This document shows positions 27,003-42,000 of a stretch of DNA of 64,000 bases, piece by piece. The translations under genes were made by a program, and so were the position numbers. Origin of the DNA: Gammaproteobacteria bacterium (GTDB lineage Bacteria; Pseudomonadota; Gammaproteobacteria; JABHGC01); NCBI GenBank assembly GCA_027077805.1, contig JALWTS010000015.1, positions 62,001 to 126,000 of the forward strand, written 5' to 3'. Each line of letters starts with the position of its first letter. Positions within the stretch are counted from its first letter, which is position 1. The notes under the pieces were generated by a model that had not been told where the DNA came from, did no database searches, and saw only the letters and a program-made list of their open reading frames with translations.

Positions 27003-30000
27003 ATGTCTGAAAAAAAAGCACGTTTATTATCTGTTGAAGAAAAAAAAGCCTTAGCGGCAAAATTATTACGACAAAAACAGCAAAAGCAACAAAAAAAGCA
27101 AAGCCGAGCGAAAGCAAAAGCAAAAAAACAGCCGAAAAAGTTTCCGTTGTCGTATGCTCAGCAACGTTTATGGTTATTGGATCAATTAGATTCGGGTAAC
27201 CCTGCGTATAATATCCCAGGGGCGATTAAGATTGAAGGGCGGATTAATATTGGCGTATTAGAGCAAAGTTTTCGTGAATTAATTCAACGTCATGAGATTT
27301 TGCGTACGTCTTTTATCAATATTGATGGTCAAGCCTATCAACAAATCCATCCTGCCCCTCCCTTTTCATTACCGATTTATTATTTAGAGCAAACGACTGA
27401 GGAGGCAATTTTACAACGTGCCTTAGCGGAAGCGAGAAAATCGTTTGATTTAAGTAAAGGCAGTTTATTACGAGCAGGTTTATTGAAAATTAGTGATGAT
27501 TACCATGTATTGTTGATTACCATGCACCATATTATCTCTGATGGTTGGTCAATGGGGATTTTTATTCAGGAAATCAGCCAATTATATTATGCCTTTTGTC
27601 AGTCAAAACCTTCGCCTTTGCCTGAATTAGATATTCAATATGTGGATTTTGCCGTATGGCAACGTCAATGGTTGCAAGGAGACGTTTATCAGCAACAATT
27701 AGATTTTTGGCAACAGCAATTGCAAGGCTTGAGTGTTTTAGAATTACCCACAGATTATCCCCGTCCCGCGATTCAAACCATGAATGGGGCAACCATTCGT
27801 TTTCATTTAAAAACAGGCTTGTCAGAACAATTAGAAAACTTTTGCCAACAACAACAAGTGACGCCATTTATGTTGTTTTTAGCGGTATTTCAAATTTTAT
27901 TAGCCCGTTATTCAGGACAAGATGATATTGCTGTGGGGACACCGATTGCGGGACGTAATCGAGCGGAAACCGAAGGCTTGATCGGATTTTTTGTCAATAC
28001 TTTAGTGATGCGAGCGGATTTAAGTCAAAACCCCGCTTTTGTGGATTTTCTTCAAGCAACCAAACAATTTGCCTTACAGGCCTATGCTCATCAAGATTTG
28101 CCCTTTGAAACCCTAGTCGATAGTTTACAACCTGAACGAGAAATGAGTCATTCCCCCTTATTTCAGGCAATGTTTGTCTTGCAAAATACCCCAAGTCAAG
28201 CACCTATGACGACCGATGTGAAATTATCGGTCTTAGAAGTCGATAGCAAGGTTGCAAAATTTGATTTAACCTTAAATATGGTACAGAAAAGTCAAGGGTT
28301 TGCAGGAGTATTTGAATATAATACTGATTTATTTAAAGCGGAAACCATTGAACGTTTAAACCAGCATTTTGCCCTTTTATTAGAAGGGATTATTAGTCAA
28401 TCAAATCAAGCCTGTTTCGCCATTCCTTGTTTTAGTGAGCAAGAACAACAACAATTATTATATCAATGGAACCAAACAGAACAAAGCTATGAGCAAATAA
28501 CTGCCTTACAACAATGGTTTGAACAACAAGTCGCTCAAACACCTAATAATATGGCAGTGGTTTTTGAAACAACCGAACTTAGCTATCAACAACTGAATCA
28601 ACAAGCCAATCAATTGGCCCATTATTTAAGAATTTTAGGCGTGAGTCGTGATGATTTAATTGCGATTTATATGGATCGTTGTGCCGAAATGGTGGTGGCA
28701 TTATTAGCGGTATTAAAAGCAGGCGGTGCTTATATTCCAATTGATACTTCCTATCCTATGGATAGGGTGGAATGGATGTTGGAAGATGCCAATGTTAGGG
28801 TGTTATTAAGTCTAAGCGGTCATGTACTCGCATTAGAATTAAATCAAACCAAACGTATTGATTTAGATAATGACGAAACCAAAACCATGCTTGTCCAATG
28901 TTCCGAGCAAAATCCGGGTTTAATCAATCAAGCTCAAGATTTGGCTTACATTATTTATACTTCAGGTTCAACAGGACGGCCGAAAGGGGTGATGATTCCG
29001 CATCGGGCGATTATCAATCATATGCAATGGATGGCACAAACTTTTCCATTAAGTCAAAATGATAAAGTCTTGCAAAAAACCCCTTTTAGCTTCGATGCCT
29101 CCGTCTGGGAATTTTATGCCCCATTATTAGCAGGTGCAACATTAGTATTAGCGAAACCTGGTGGACATCAAGACCCTGATTATTTACTTGCGACGATTGA
29201 ACAGTATCAAATTACTGTTTTACAAGTCGTGCCAAGTTTATTACGAATGTTGCTATTATCGAAGCCTTTATCCGCCTTAAAACATTTAACCCGCTTATTT
29301 GCTGGGGGAGAGGCTTTAGGCTTGGATTTAGTCGAAACCTTACAACAACAATTTGATATGCAAATTATCAATCTTTATGGTCCGACAGAATGCACCATTG
29401 ATGCCACTTATTTCATTTGTGATAAGGCCATGTCTTATGGACGGATTCCGCTAGGACAGCCCGTGGCAAATTTACGTTGTTATGTTTTGGATCACTATGA
29501 ACAATTAGCCCCGATTGGTGTTCCAGGTGAGTTATATATTGCAGGGGCTGGTTTAGCCAGAGGTTATTATAACAAACCTGAACTCACGTCCGAACGGTTT
29601 ATTACCCATCCCTTATTAAGCCAAGAACGCATTTATAAAACAGGGGATAAAGTGAGATATTTAGAAAATGGCTTATTAGATTATTTAGGGCGTATGGATT
29701 TTCAAGTTAAACTTCGGGGTTACCGTATTGAACTGGAAGAAATTGAAGCCAGACTACATCGCCATGCCTTAGTCAAAGAAGCGGTGGTAATTGTCAGAGA
29801 GGATTTACCTGGGCATGCACGTTTAGTGGCTTATGTGGTAGTAAAAGACGAAACCGATGATGTCATCCAGCTATTAAAAGCCCATTTGCAAGCGAGTTTA
29901 CCTGATTATATGGTACCTGCCATATTTATGGGACTAGATGCCTTGCCTGTATTGCCTAATGGTAAGGTTAATCGTCAAGCCTTGCCGGTTCCCGATGCAG

Positions 30001-33000
30001 ATATCTTAGCATTAGTGAATGAATTTATTGAACCTAGAAATCCTACGGAAGTAGTGGTAGCACAAATTTGGCAACAGATTTTAGGCTTAGAGAAAGTTGG
30101 GGTATATGACAACTTTTTTGAATTAGGCGGTCATTCTTTATTAGCTACGCAAATGGTGGCTCAAGTGCGTCAACAATTATCGGTGGAAATTTCATTAAGA
30201 ACCGTATTTGAAGCCCCAACGATTGATCAATTAGCCGAAAAAATTGAACAATTAAAACACCAACAACAAGGCATTAGCTTACCTCCCTTGCAAGCCATGC
30301 CAAGAGAGGAATTTATTCCATTGTCTTTTGCCCAAGAACGTTTATGGTTTTTGGATCAGCTCGATCCGGGCAATGCGATTTATAATATTTCCTCTGCGGT
30401 GCGTTTAATCGGTGATTTGAATATCGCCGCATTAGAACAGGCTTTCGCAATGCTAGTAAAGCGTCATCAAAGTTTGAGAACTCGTTTTGTGAAAGTCGAT
30501 GGCTTACCGAGACAAAAAATTGATGAACAAGCAGTCATTCCTTTGGTTCATTTGGATTTACAAGCCTATCCTGAAACGGAACAACAGCATTTAATGATTG
30601 ACAGAGCCTTTAGTGAAAGTCAAAAAGGCTTTGATTTGGCTAATGATGTGTTAGTACGAGTGAGTGTGTTGAGCTTACAACCTAAAAACCAAGTGTTGTT
30701 AATCACTATGCACCATATCATTTCGGATGGTTGGTCAAATGGGGTATTAGTACGAGAATTAGCCGTTTGTTATCAATCAGTGCTGAATCAACAAGCCGTA
30801 CAATTACCTGATTTAGACGTGCAATATGCGGATTTTGCCTTATGGCAACGGCAATGGTTGCAAGGTGAGGTGTTAGAACAGCAATTAAATTACTGGAAAC
30901 AACAATTAGCAGGCATTCCCGAACGTTTATATTTTCCTACGGATTATACGCGACCTGAGATTCAAACCTTTCATGGGGCGCATCAATCATTTCATTATCC
31001 TAAAGAATTATTAGATCAATTATATCAATTGAGTCGGCAACAAGGTTGTACCTTGTTTATGACCTTATTAACCGCTTATGCGGTATTACTGGCCTATTAT
31101 TCACGGCAACAAGATGTTTGTATTGGTTCTCCGATTGCAGGGCGACATCAATCGGGCACCGAAAATATTATTGGCTTTTTTGTGAATGCCTTAATTTTTA
31201 GAATTCGTTTAGCCGATAATCCCAGCTTTGAGCAATTACTGCAACAAGTGAAAGCCACGACTTTAGATGCCTATAGTCAGCAAGATTTACCATTTGAAAT
31301 GTTAGTAGAAGCCTTATCACCGCAACGTAATTTAGCTTATGCACCCTTAGCCCAAGTTGGCTTTGCCTTACAAAATTTATCCATGCCTACGGTAGCACTA
31401 CCTGAAATTCGTTTAGAACCGATGGAGTTTGAAACAGGCACGGCAAAATATGAATTAATGCTAATTGCGATGGAAACCGAACAAGGCTTGCAAGGGGCAT
31501 TAGAATATAATACGGATTTGTTTAAAAAAGCAAGCATTCAGCGTTTATTGCAACAATATCAAACTTTGCTACAAAGTTTCGTCGCGGAGCCACAGCAGTT
31601 ATTATCTGAAATAAGTTTGGTTAAGCAACAAGAATTGTATCAGTTATTTGCGTTAGAACCTGAACGCTATGAAAAAATTCTACCTTTATCACCTATGCAA
31701 CGGGATTTATATTTAGAAACCTTATTACATCCTGATACCTTGCAAAATAGCTTAGGTGTGGCAATTCAAGTGCAACAACCGTTTGATTTAGTGCGATGGA
31801 AAAAGGTATTACAAGGCTTTGCAAACTCACAACCCATACTTCGCAGTCGAGTGATTGGTTCTAAATTAGCTTATACTGATGTGGCGTATCAAGCGATTAT
31901 TGCCACAGAACATTATCAGCTTGATTTTGATCATTTAGATATGAGTCAACGCTACTTTGCCGAAGCAGAGGTCATTGCCAGATTAAATCAAAAACTACAT
32001 AGACCTTATGATTTGCATCAAGACCATTTAATTCAACCTGGTGCCATACAATTATCGGATGATAAATGGATTCTCTACATAGCAGCTCATCATATGATTT
32101 TAGATGGGGTAGCGATTACCCATTATCTATTGGAAGCCTGTGCCTGTTATCAACAATGGCAACAAAATCAGTCTTATGAATTTTTAGCCGCCTTATTTGA
32201 GGATTATTTAATTCAAAGTCGTCATCAATTTGATAGATCAGAAACGCAACAATTTTGGAAAAAACAATTAGGCGATTTATCCAGCCTAGATTTTTCTGTG
32301 GCAGAGGAATTAAAACGCTCTGAGTTAATTAGTCAACGTCAATTATTGCCGTCAGACCATTGGAAACAAGTCAAACAATATTGCCGTGCTAATAAAATGA
32401 CTCCTGCAATTTATTTCAAAGGTTTATATGGTTTGTTATTGGCCATTTATTGTCGGGCGGATCAAAATTTTGCCATTACTGAATATTTAGCAGGTCGCCC
32501 TAAAGGGCATCAGCAAAGTTTAGGTTGTTATTATCAAGCATTACCCTTTGTATTTGATTATAAGATATTATGGGGGGAACTATCAGGATTATGGCAATAT
32601 ATTAAAGGGGTACAAAAAGGCTTAGGGGAACATAAAAATATCTCACTGTTAGTGCAACAGCAATTAATGCCTCAGTCAAGATTACAGTTTTCCTATAATT
32701 TTTATCATTTTCCCGCGGTCGTAGAATTTTTACAGCAATCCAGCCAAATTCAACAAGCACCTCCACCCGTTGCGAAAGGGCAAGTACAATTCATTGTCAA
32801 AGTCGTTGGTGAAGAGTTGGGCTTTGAATTAAATTATCATGGCAATGAATTTAGTGAATTAGAATTTTTAGAACGCTTACAATATTTAAGTCAACAAATT
32901 ATCAATGGGGCTGACGATAGTCGTCGCTTAAAATGGTTAGCAACGGAAGAATATCAAGCGATTTTACCGCCTGATATTAATCCTGATTTACCTTATCAGG

Positions 33001-36000
33001 CGATTCAACAATGGTTTGAGCATCAAGTCGAATTAACGCCTGATGCGATTGCCGTCATTTATCAAGACCAAAGTTTAAGTTATCAACAATTAAACCAACA
33101 AGTCAATCAATGGGCACATTATTTAAAACAACAGGGCGTAGATTTTAATATTTGTGTCGGTTTATGTGTGGAACGTTCCCCATTAATGCTGATTGGTTTA
33201 TTGGCTATTTTAAAAGCAGGTGGTGCTTATTTGCCCATGGATAGTCATTATCCAATCGAGCGTTTGGCTTATATGTTAAAAGATGCCAATGTCTATTTAT
33301 TATTAACCCAAAGCTCATTGCGAGATAAGTTACCCGATCATCAAGGTAAAATTATTACCTTGGATAAACCTGAATTAGTGGCAAAATATTCAACTGAAAA
33401 TTTAGATTTAACTACCCAAACCCAACATTTGGCCTATGTGATTTATACCTCAGGTTCCACAGGACAACCTAAAGGGGCAGGGGTTTATCATCAAGGTGAG
33501 ATTAATTTATTACAATGGTACATTGCGGAATTTGCCATGTCAGCATCTGATAAAACCTTGTTGATTTCCGCCTTTGGCTTTGATTTAACCCAAAAGAATC
33601 TATTAGCACCGTTAATGTCAGGGGGGTGTTTAGTGATTCCTGCGATGGATTATTATGACGAAAATTTAGTCAGGGAATTATTATTTGAACAACAAATTAC
33701 CTTATTAAACTGTGCGCCAAGTATGTTTTATCCTTTGGTCGAAGGCGGTGATTTCTTAGCATTGCAAAGTTTGCGTTATTTATTTTTAGGGGGGGAGCCT
33801 ATTGTTGTGTCGAAATTGCAAGCCTGGATGCAATCAGAAGAGTATCAATGCCATATTGTTAATACCTATGGCCCCACCGAATGTACGGATATTGCTGCCT
33901 ATTATGTTTTGGATAATGATTTAGATAATTTACCGACTATTATTCCAATCGGTCAGGCGAATAGCAATGTACAACTTTATGTGTTAGATGATCAACAACG
34001 TTTATTGCCCAAAGGCTTAATTGGGGAATTAGCCATTGGTGGTTTAGGCGTTGGTTTTGGTTATTTAAATGATGAACTGAAAACCAAGCAAAAATTCTTA
34101 GCCAATCCCTTTGCCCAAGGTCAGATTTATTTGACAGGGGATTTAGTACGTTATCGCCAAGATGGTTTATTAGAATTTATTATGCGTAAAGACCATCAAA
34201 TCAAACTGCGAGGTTTGCGTATAGAATTAGGTGAAATCGAATGTAGTTTAGCCCAACAAGCTGGAGTAAAAGATTGTTTGGTCATAGTGAAAGAGGAACA
34301 AATCTTAGCCTATATTATTACTCTAACTGAATTAGACCTTGAACAATTACAAACGAAACTAGCCGATTATTTGCCTAGTTTTATGTTGCCCAGTCATTAT
34401 ATTTTATTAACACAATGGCCATTAACCCCTAATGGTAAGATTGATCGCAAAGCCCTACCTGAACCTGATGCCAAACGTCGTCGTGTCTATGAACCTGCGA
34501 AAACCGACATTGAGCAAGCCTTAGCCCAATATTGGTCAGAATTGTTAGGTGGCGTTGAAGTAGGACGTTTCGATCATTTCTTTGAATTGGGGGGGCATTC
34601 TTTATTAGCTACGCAAGTCATGGCATTTATTTATGATAGGTTTGGTTTGGAATTGCCCTTGCGTACTTTATTTGAAGCCCCGATTTTACGAGATTTAGCG
34701 GAACAAATTGAATTAGCAAAACAACAAGGGGTAAGTGTTCAAGCACCGCCAATTGTTGCGGTTTCTCGTGAGCAAGCGTTGCCTTTATCATTTGCCCAAG
34801 AACGGTTATGGGTATTAGATCAACTGACGCCCAATAATCCCGTTTATAATGTGCCAACCGCAGTGCGATTAGAAGGTGATTTAAACATTCCCGCTTTGCA
34901 ACAAGCCTTAAATGCCATTCAACAGCGTCATGAAACGCTAAGAACTCGTTTTATTGAGCATGAGGGAGAAGTCCGTCAACATATTGAAACCGCTAGCCAT
35001 TTGTTTCTGAAAATCATGGATTTAACCCGAGAACAAAATGAGGCTGAAAAACAAAAATTAGTTGAGGACTATGTCAGTTTAGAAGCGAATAAGCCTTTTA
35101 ATTTAAGCAAAGACCCTTTGGCCAGAGTGAGTTTAATTGTTTTATCTGAACAACAATATGTCTTATTATTGACCTTACATCATATTATTTCCGATGGTTG
35201 GTCATTGGGGGTATTCGTACAAGAATTAGTTCAATATTATCAGGCCTTTATTCATCGTCGTCCCGTGCCTTTGCCCGAGTTGAAAATTCAATATGCCGAT
35301 TATGCTTATTGGCAACGCAATTGGTTAAAAGGTGAGGTATTACAAGATCAATTAAATTGGTGGCAACAAGAATTAGCCCATGCACCAAAATTATTAACCT
35401 TACCGACGGACAGACCTAGACCTGCTACCCAAAGTTTTGCAGGGGCGCAATATAGCTTTCAATTACCGTTAGATTTATCGGAACAATTAAACGAATTTTG
35501 TCAGCAACAAGGTTTGACTTTGTATATGGTGCTATTAGGGGCATGGGCAATTTTATTATCACGTTATTCAGGCATGATTGATGTCTGCATTGGTACGCCA
35601 TTGGCAGGGAGGACTCGTTCGGAATTAGAAGGTTTGATTGGCTTTTTTATCAATGGTTTAGTCATGCGAGTGAAGCTGGAAGGCAATCCTAGTATCTTAG
35701 AATTATTACAGCGGGTAAAAACCACTAGTTTAGGCGTTTATGCCCATCAAGATGTTTCTGCGGAACAAATTTTAGACGTATTAAACATTGAACGCCATTT
35801 AAGTTATACCCCTGTTGCCCAAGTGGCATTCGCCTTACAAAATCTACCAAGCCAAGCAATCGAATTACCTGATTTAGACGTGCAACCGATGACCACGGAT
35901 ACCGCTACGGCTAAATATGATATTACCTTATTTATGACCGAAGCACCGCAAGGCTTATTCGCTAGTTTTGAATATAGTGTGGATTTATTTGATGTGAGCA

Positions 36001-39000
36001 CTATGGTGAGGATGGCAGAACATTATCAAACCATTTTAGAACAAATGATGGCGGATGCAAATCAGCATTTATTACAATTAAGTTTGGTGCATTCCCATGC
36101 GTTATATAAATTATTAGATTTAGAATATCATAAAGTTGATGCGATTTACCCTTTAAGCACGACCCAGCGAGATATGTATTTAGAATCAGTAAGATTCCCT
36201 GATTCTTTATATAACAGCATAGGTTATGGCATTGAACTCGAAGATTTTATTGATCAAACGCTATGGTTGCAAGCCTTGCAACAAGTGGTAGATTTCAATC
36301 CCATTATGCGTACCCAAATTGCACCAAGCCAACAACCTTATTTGGAAATGGCGTATCAATATGTTTTAAAACCTGCCCCATTAAGCATTGAAAAAATTGA
36401 ATTAGATGATCATTATTCTGAAGCCCAATTTAAACAATTTTTACATGATTGGGTCTATGTGCCTTGGCAGATTCATCATCAACCTTTAGTGCATCATGGT
36501 TTATTATATTGGCAAGGACGTTGTTTTAATCTTTTAAGATGTCATCATATTTTATTAGATGGGGCAAGTAGTAGTTTAATCTTAAATTTTACTTGTCAGA
36601 TTTACCAACAGTTATTAGATGAACAAAGTCCTAACATTGATACAACCCCCTTTCATCAATACATTGATTATAATCGTAGTCATTTTGATACCGATGAGAT
36701 TATTAAAGGTTGGCAACAACGTTTCGTCAATGCGGAAGCCTTGGATTATCCTGTGCCAGCAAAATCATCCCAACAGGCCATGCGTCGTAATTTAAGCATT
36801 CCTGCCACGCATTGGTCGGTAGTAAAAACCTTTTGTCGCAAACAACGCATTACACCTGCCATGTATTTTCGGGCGATTTATGGTTTGTTATTAAAACAAT
36901 ATTGTCGTCCTGAATCGGATTTTGTCGTAACAGAAGTGAGTGGGAGTCGATTTAAACAATTTAATAAAGCCTTGGGTAGTTTCTTTCAAGATATTCCATT
37001 AGTATTTCGTTCGCATGATATGCAAGGGCAACAAGGTATTACCGATTACTTACAACAAGTAAAATCTTATTTGCGTGAGTTAGGCGAGTTGAAAAATATT
37101 TCTTCGTTTGAGCAAAATCAGTTGTTGCAATACGGTCGAATTCGATTTTACTACAACTATTTTAATTTCAAAGCTGAAATTAAATTGATGGATCGAACCC
37201 TACCGATTTTACAACATGAAGTGAAATTACCACCTAATCAGGTCTTATTAGTCGTTAATGCAGGTTTAGAACCACCCGTCTTAGGCTTAGAATATCATAC
37301 GGATTATTTTGACGATTTACAGTTTTTAGAACGCATTTTAGAATTATCCCAACAAATTTTGGAAGGGACCCAGCGTTTAGAACAGTTAAACTATGTTTTA
37401 GCCAAAGAAAAAATCTTATTTCAAGAATGGAATGCGACATCTGCTGAATTGCCCGCTATTAATAATCCTGTGCAATGGATTCAAGCACAAGCCCAGAAAA
37501 CGCCTGATGCGATTGCGGTCATTCAAGGTCAGCAACAATTAAGTTATCAACAGCTAAACCAACAAGCCAATCAATTCGCCCATTATCTACAACAACAAGG
37601 CATTGAAGCCAATCAAGTGGTTGCCGTGTGTTTGCCTCGTTGTCCAAAATTATTAGTGGCGTTCGTCGCCATCTGGAAATTAGGGGCAGGCTATTTGCCA
37701 TTAGACCCTAGCTATCCGAAAGAACGCTTGGCGTATATGTTACAAGATGCCAATGCCAAATTATTAGTAAGCCAGCAAGATTTATTACGCCAATTCCAAC
37801 AAACAGGCATTGCTTTAGAACAACAAAGCGAGATTTGGCAATCGGATTTAGTAAATGATTTAGCCATAGATTATAGCCAACAACATTTGGCTTATATTAT
37901 TTATACCTCTGGTTCGACAGGACAACCTAAAGGGGCAGGGGTGAAACAACAAGGGGTCATTAATTTACTGGCATGGTATCGCCAAGAATTTTCTATGACT
38001 GCGAGTGATAAAACCTTAATTATTTCAGCGATTGGCTTTGATTTAACCCAAAAGAATTTATTTGCCTTATTAACCGTCGGTGGTACTGTCGTTTTAGCGG
38101 AAGATGGCCCTTATCATGCCGATAATATTCGCCAACAAATTGCCGATAATCAGATTAGTTTATTAAACTGTGCGCCAAGTATGTTTTATCCATTGGTGGA
38201 AACCAGCACGGATTGGCAATCCTTACAAAGTTTGCGTTATGTATTTTTAGGAGGCGAAGCCATTGTTATGGATAGATTAGCCACTTGGTGGCAACAATCA
38301 AATAGCCAATTAGTTAATACCTATGGTCCTACTGAATGTACCGATATTTCTGCTTTTTATCGAGTACAAACGAATGATCAAATGATTCCTATTGGTCAAG
38401 CAAATCGCAATGTACAACTTTATGTTTGCAATTCGCAACAGCAATTAGTGCCCATTGGTGTCGTAGGGGAACTTTGTATTGGTGGTTTAGGCGTGGGCTT
38501 AGGTTATTTAAATGACAGCGACAAAACCCAAGCCAAATTTATCACCACCGAATTTGCCAATAATCAGACCGTTTATCGTAGCGGTGATCTAGTCCGTTAT
38601 CTGGATAATGGTTTATTGCAATTTATGGGGCGGGTGGATCATCAAATTAAACTGAGAGGTTTGCGTATAGAACTGGGGGAAATTGAATTTGCCTTAAAAC
38701 AACAAGTTGATATTGATGATGCCTTAGTCATGGTGATGGATGAACAATTAGTGGCCTATGTGATTACGACGGAAAGCATTGATGCCGAATTACTACAACA
38801 AAACCTAGCGGATTATTTACCTGATTATATGATTCCGCAACATTATTTAGGTTTAACCATCTGGCCCTTAACGCCTAATGGTAAAATTGATCGTAAAGCC
38901 TTGCCTGCCCCACAAAAACGCCAAGTTTATGTCGCGCCTCGTAATCAAGTGGAACAAGATTTAGTGGGTATTTGGCAACAATTATTAGGGCTTGATCATA

Positions 39001-42000
39001 TCAGCGTAGAAGAGCATTTCTTTGCCTTAGGTGGGCATTCTTTATTAGCCACTCAGTTAATGACACAAATTCGGCAACAATTTGGCTTGGAATTTCCATT
39101 ACAAGAATTATTTCAACGACCAACCATTGCTAAGATTGCTGAAAAGATCATTGAATTACAACAATTAGGGCAAATATCAGCTCAGGTCATTCCTGTGGTG
39201 GATCGTAGTAAACGTCTGCCTTTATCTTTTGCCCAAGAGCGACTCTGGTTTATTCATCAACTGGACCCTAGCAATATTGCCTATCATATGCCCTCGGCTT
39301 TGCGTTTAGAGGGGCAATTAAATGTCAATGCCTTACAGCAAGCCGTGATTGTCCTAGTGAAACGCCATGAAGTATTGAGAACTGCCTTAATTACTGATGA
39401 ACAAGGCATTGCCTATCAGCAAATTGTTGATTCGGAGAGCGTGGCAGAATCCACTCGTTTTCATTTAGAGATTGAAGATTTAAGCCATATTCCAAGGAAA
39501 CAACAAGATATTGAAGTATTACAACAGGTCAATCAATTAGCCAAACAACCCTTTGATCTAAGCCAAGCCCCATTATGGCGAATGAAATTACTATTATTAG
39601 CAACACAACACTATGCCCTAGTTTTAAATATGCACCATATTATTTCAGATGGCTGGTCAATTTCGGTATTTGTCAAAGAACTAGCAATTGCGTATCAAGC
39701 GTGTCAACAAAAGCACCAAGCAAATTTACCCCGATTAGCCATTCAATATGCCGATTATGCTTATTGGCAACGACAATGGTTGCAAGGGGAAGAATTAGAA
39801 CGGCAATTAAACTATTGGCAACAACAATTAGCCGATGTGCCTGTATTACAAATGCCAAGTTTCATTGAGCCAGATCAAACAGTGAGGAATACGATTGATA
39901 AATTGACAGGGGCGACTTTGGAATTTGAGTTAGCAACTACGGATTATCAATCATTAACAAAATTAGCTCAATCCCAAGGGGTTACCTTGTTTATGCTCAT
40001 GTTGAGCATTTATCAAATTTTATTAGCTCGTTATAGTCAACAAAATGATTTTGCCATTGGTACGCCTATTGCGGGACGGCATCATGCCAGTACTGAAGAA
40101 CTGATTGGTTTATTTGTGAATACCTTGGCACTACGATTAAAATTTGATCCAAAATTGCGGTTTGTTGATTGGTTAAAACAAGTGCAAGCCACTGCCGTAG
40201 AAGCCTATGCTCACCAAGATTTACCGTTTGAAAAAATTGTCGATGCTTTAGCCTTACCTAGAGACATGGATCATAGTCCTGTGTTTCAGGTCATGTTTAG
40301 TTTGCAAAATACTCAAGCAAGCACAGGGCAAATTCCAGAATTAAAATTTTCAGCCATTGATTTAGAGGTGAATATTGCCAAATTTGGTTTAGCGTTAACC
40401 TTAACCCAAACCGAACAAGGTTTAATTGGCGTGTGGGAGTATCAAACCCATTTATTTACTGTCAATCAAATGGCCGATTTAAATCAACGTTGGTTGCAAT
40501 TAGTGGCAGCGATTGCAACGGATACGAATAGCAGTACGGCGATTGGCTATTATCCATTATTAATCCCAGCCGAACGCTTGCAACTGCAATCATGGAATCA
40601 AACCCATCAACAATATCCGCTTAATTTTTGTTTGCATCAATGGATTGAGGCTTTAGTGGAACAAATGCCTGATCGAGTGGCCGTACAGTTTGAAGGGCAA
40701 TGCTATAGTTATCAAGAATTAAATCAAAAAGCCAATCAACTCGCCCATTATCTACATAGTGAAGGGATGACAGCGAATAGCTTAGTGGGAATTTGTATGT
40801 GGCGACAGCTGGATTTAATGGTAGCCATTTTAGGCGTCTTAAAGGCAGGTGCGGCTTATTTGCCGTTAGACCCAGATTACCCACAAGATCGCTTGGCATA
40901 TATGCTAGAAGATGGTCAAGTCAGTTTGGTATTAACCGAACAAGGTTTAATCGAACGATTCCCAAGTACACAAGCAACATTATTTTGTTTCGATAAAGAT
41001 TGGGAGCGTATCGAACTATTGCCTACGGAAAATGCGGGGTTTGAGGTTGCATTGAGTTACCTGGCCTATGTGATCTATACCTCTGGTTCAACGGGCCTAC
41101 CCAAAGGGGTGATGATTTCTCATCAAGCGATTGTCAATCATATGTTATGGATGAATCAGACCTATCCATTAAGCAATCGAGATAAAGTTTTACAAAAAAC
41201 CCCCTTTAGTTTTGATGCTTCCGTATGGGAATTTTTTGCCCCTTTAATGCAAGGGGCCAGTTTAGTGTTTGCAAAACCAGGGGGGCATCAAGAACCTGAT
41301 TATTTAATTGAAGTTATTCAGCAACAAAACATTACTGTTTTGCAATTAGTGCCTTCATTATTGCAAATGATAGTGGCAATGCCAAATTATCAAGATATTC
41401 AATTAAAACGTTTATTTTGTGGTGGCGAAGCCTTAACGGTTGATTTGGTCAAAAAAGGCTTTGAAATTGCAGCAGAAGTGATTAATTTATATGGTCCAAC
41501 CGAATGTACCATTGATGCCACCCATTATCACTGTCAAATTGATGATAAAATTATTCCCATTGGACAGCCCATTGCCAATTTGCGTGCCTATATTCTGGAT
41601 ACGATGGGGCAAGCTGTCCCTGTTGGTGTCATTGGTGAATTATATTTTGCAGGCACTGGTTTAGCCAAAGGGTATTGGCAACGTCCGCAATTAACAGAAC
41701 AACGTTTTGTTAGCATCGATGGTATTGACGAGGTTCAATTATATCAAACGGGCGATCTCGCAAGGTTTTTAGAAGACGGCAATATTGAATATTGTGGGCG
41801 TAAGGATCAGCAAGTAAAATTGCGTGGGTATCGAATTGAATTAGAGGAAATTGCCAGTTTATTAACTCAACACGCTGATATTCAACAAGCGGTGGTGATT
41901 GTCAGAGAAGATCAAGTTGGGATTCAGCGTTTGGTTGCCTATTTAGTAGCGGATAAAGATAAAATTAGCCTGGAAGCCCTGCGTAACTTATTAAAACAAC

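Noticed and set aside
27003..28430. C1 as a lipo-initiating (starter) condensation domain
   Set aside because: Its opening block and HHIISDGW region resemble ordinary LCL domains C2-C4, so it more likely accepts from an upstream line protein.
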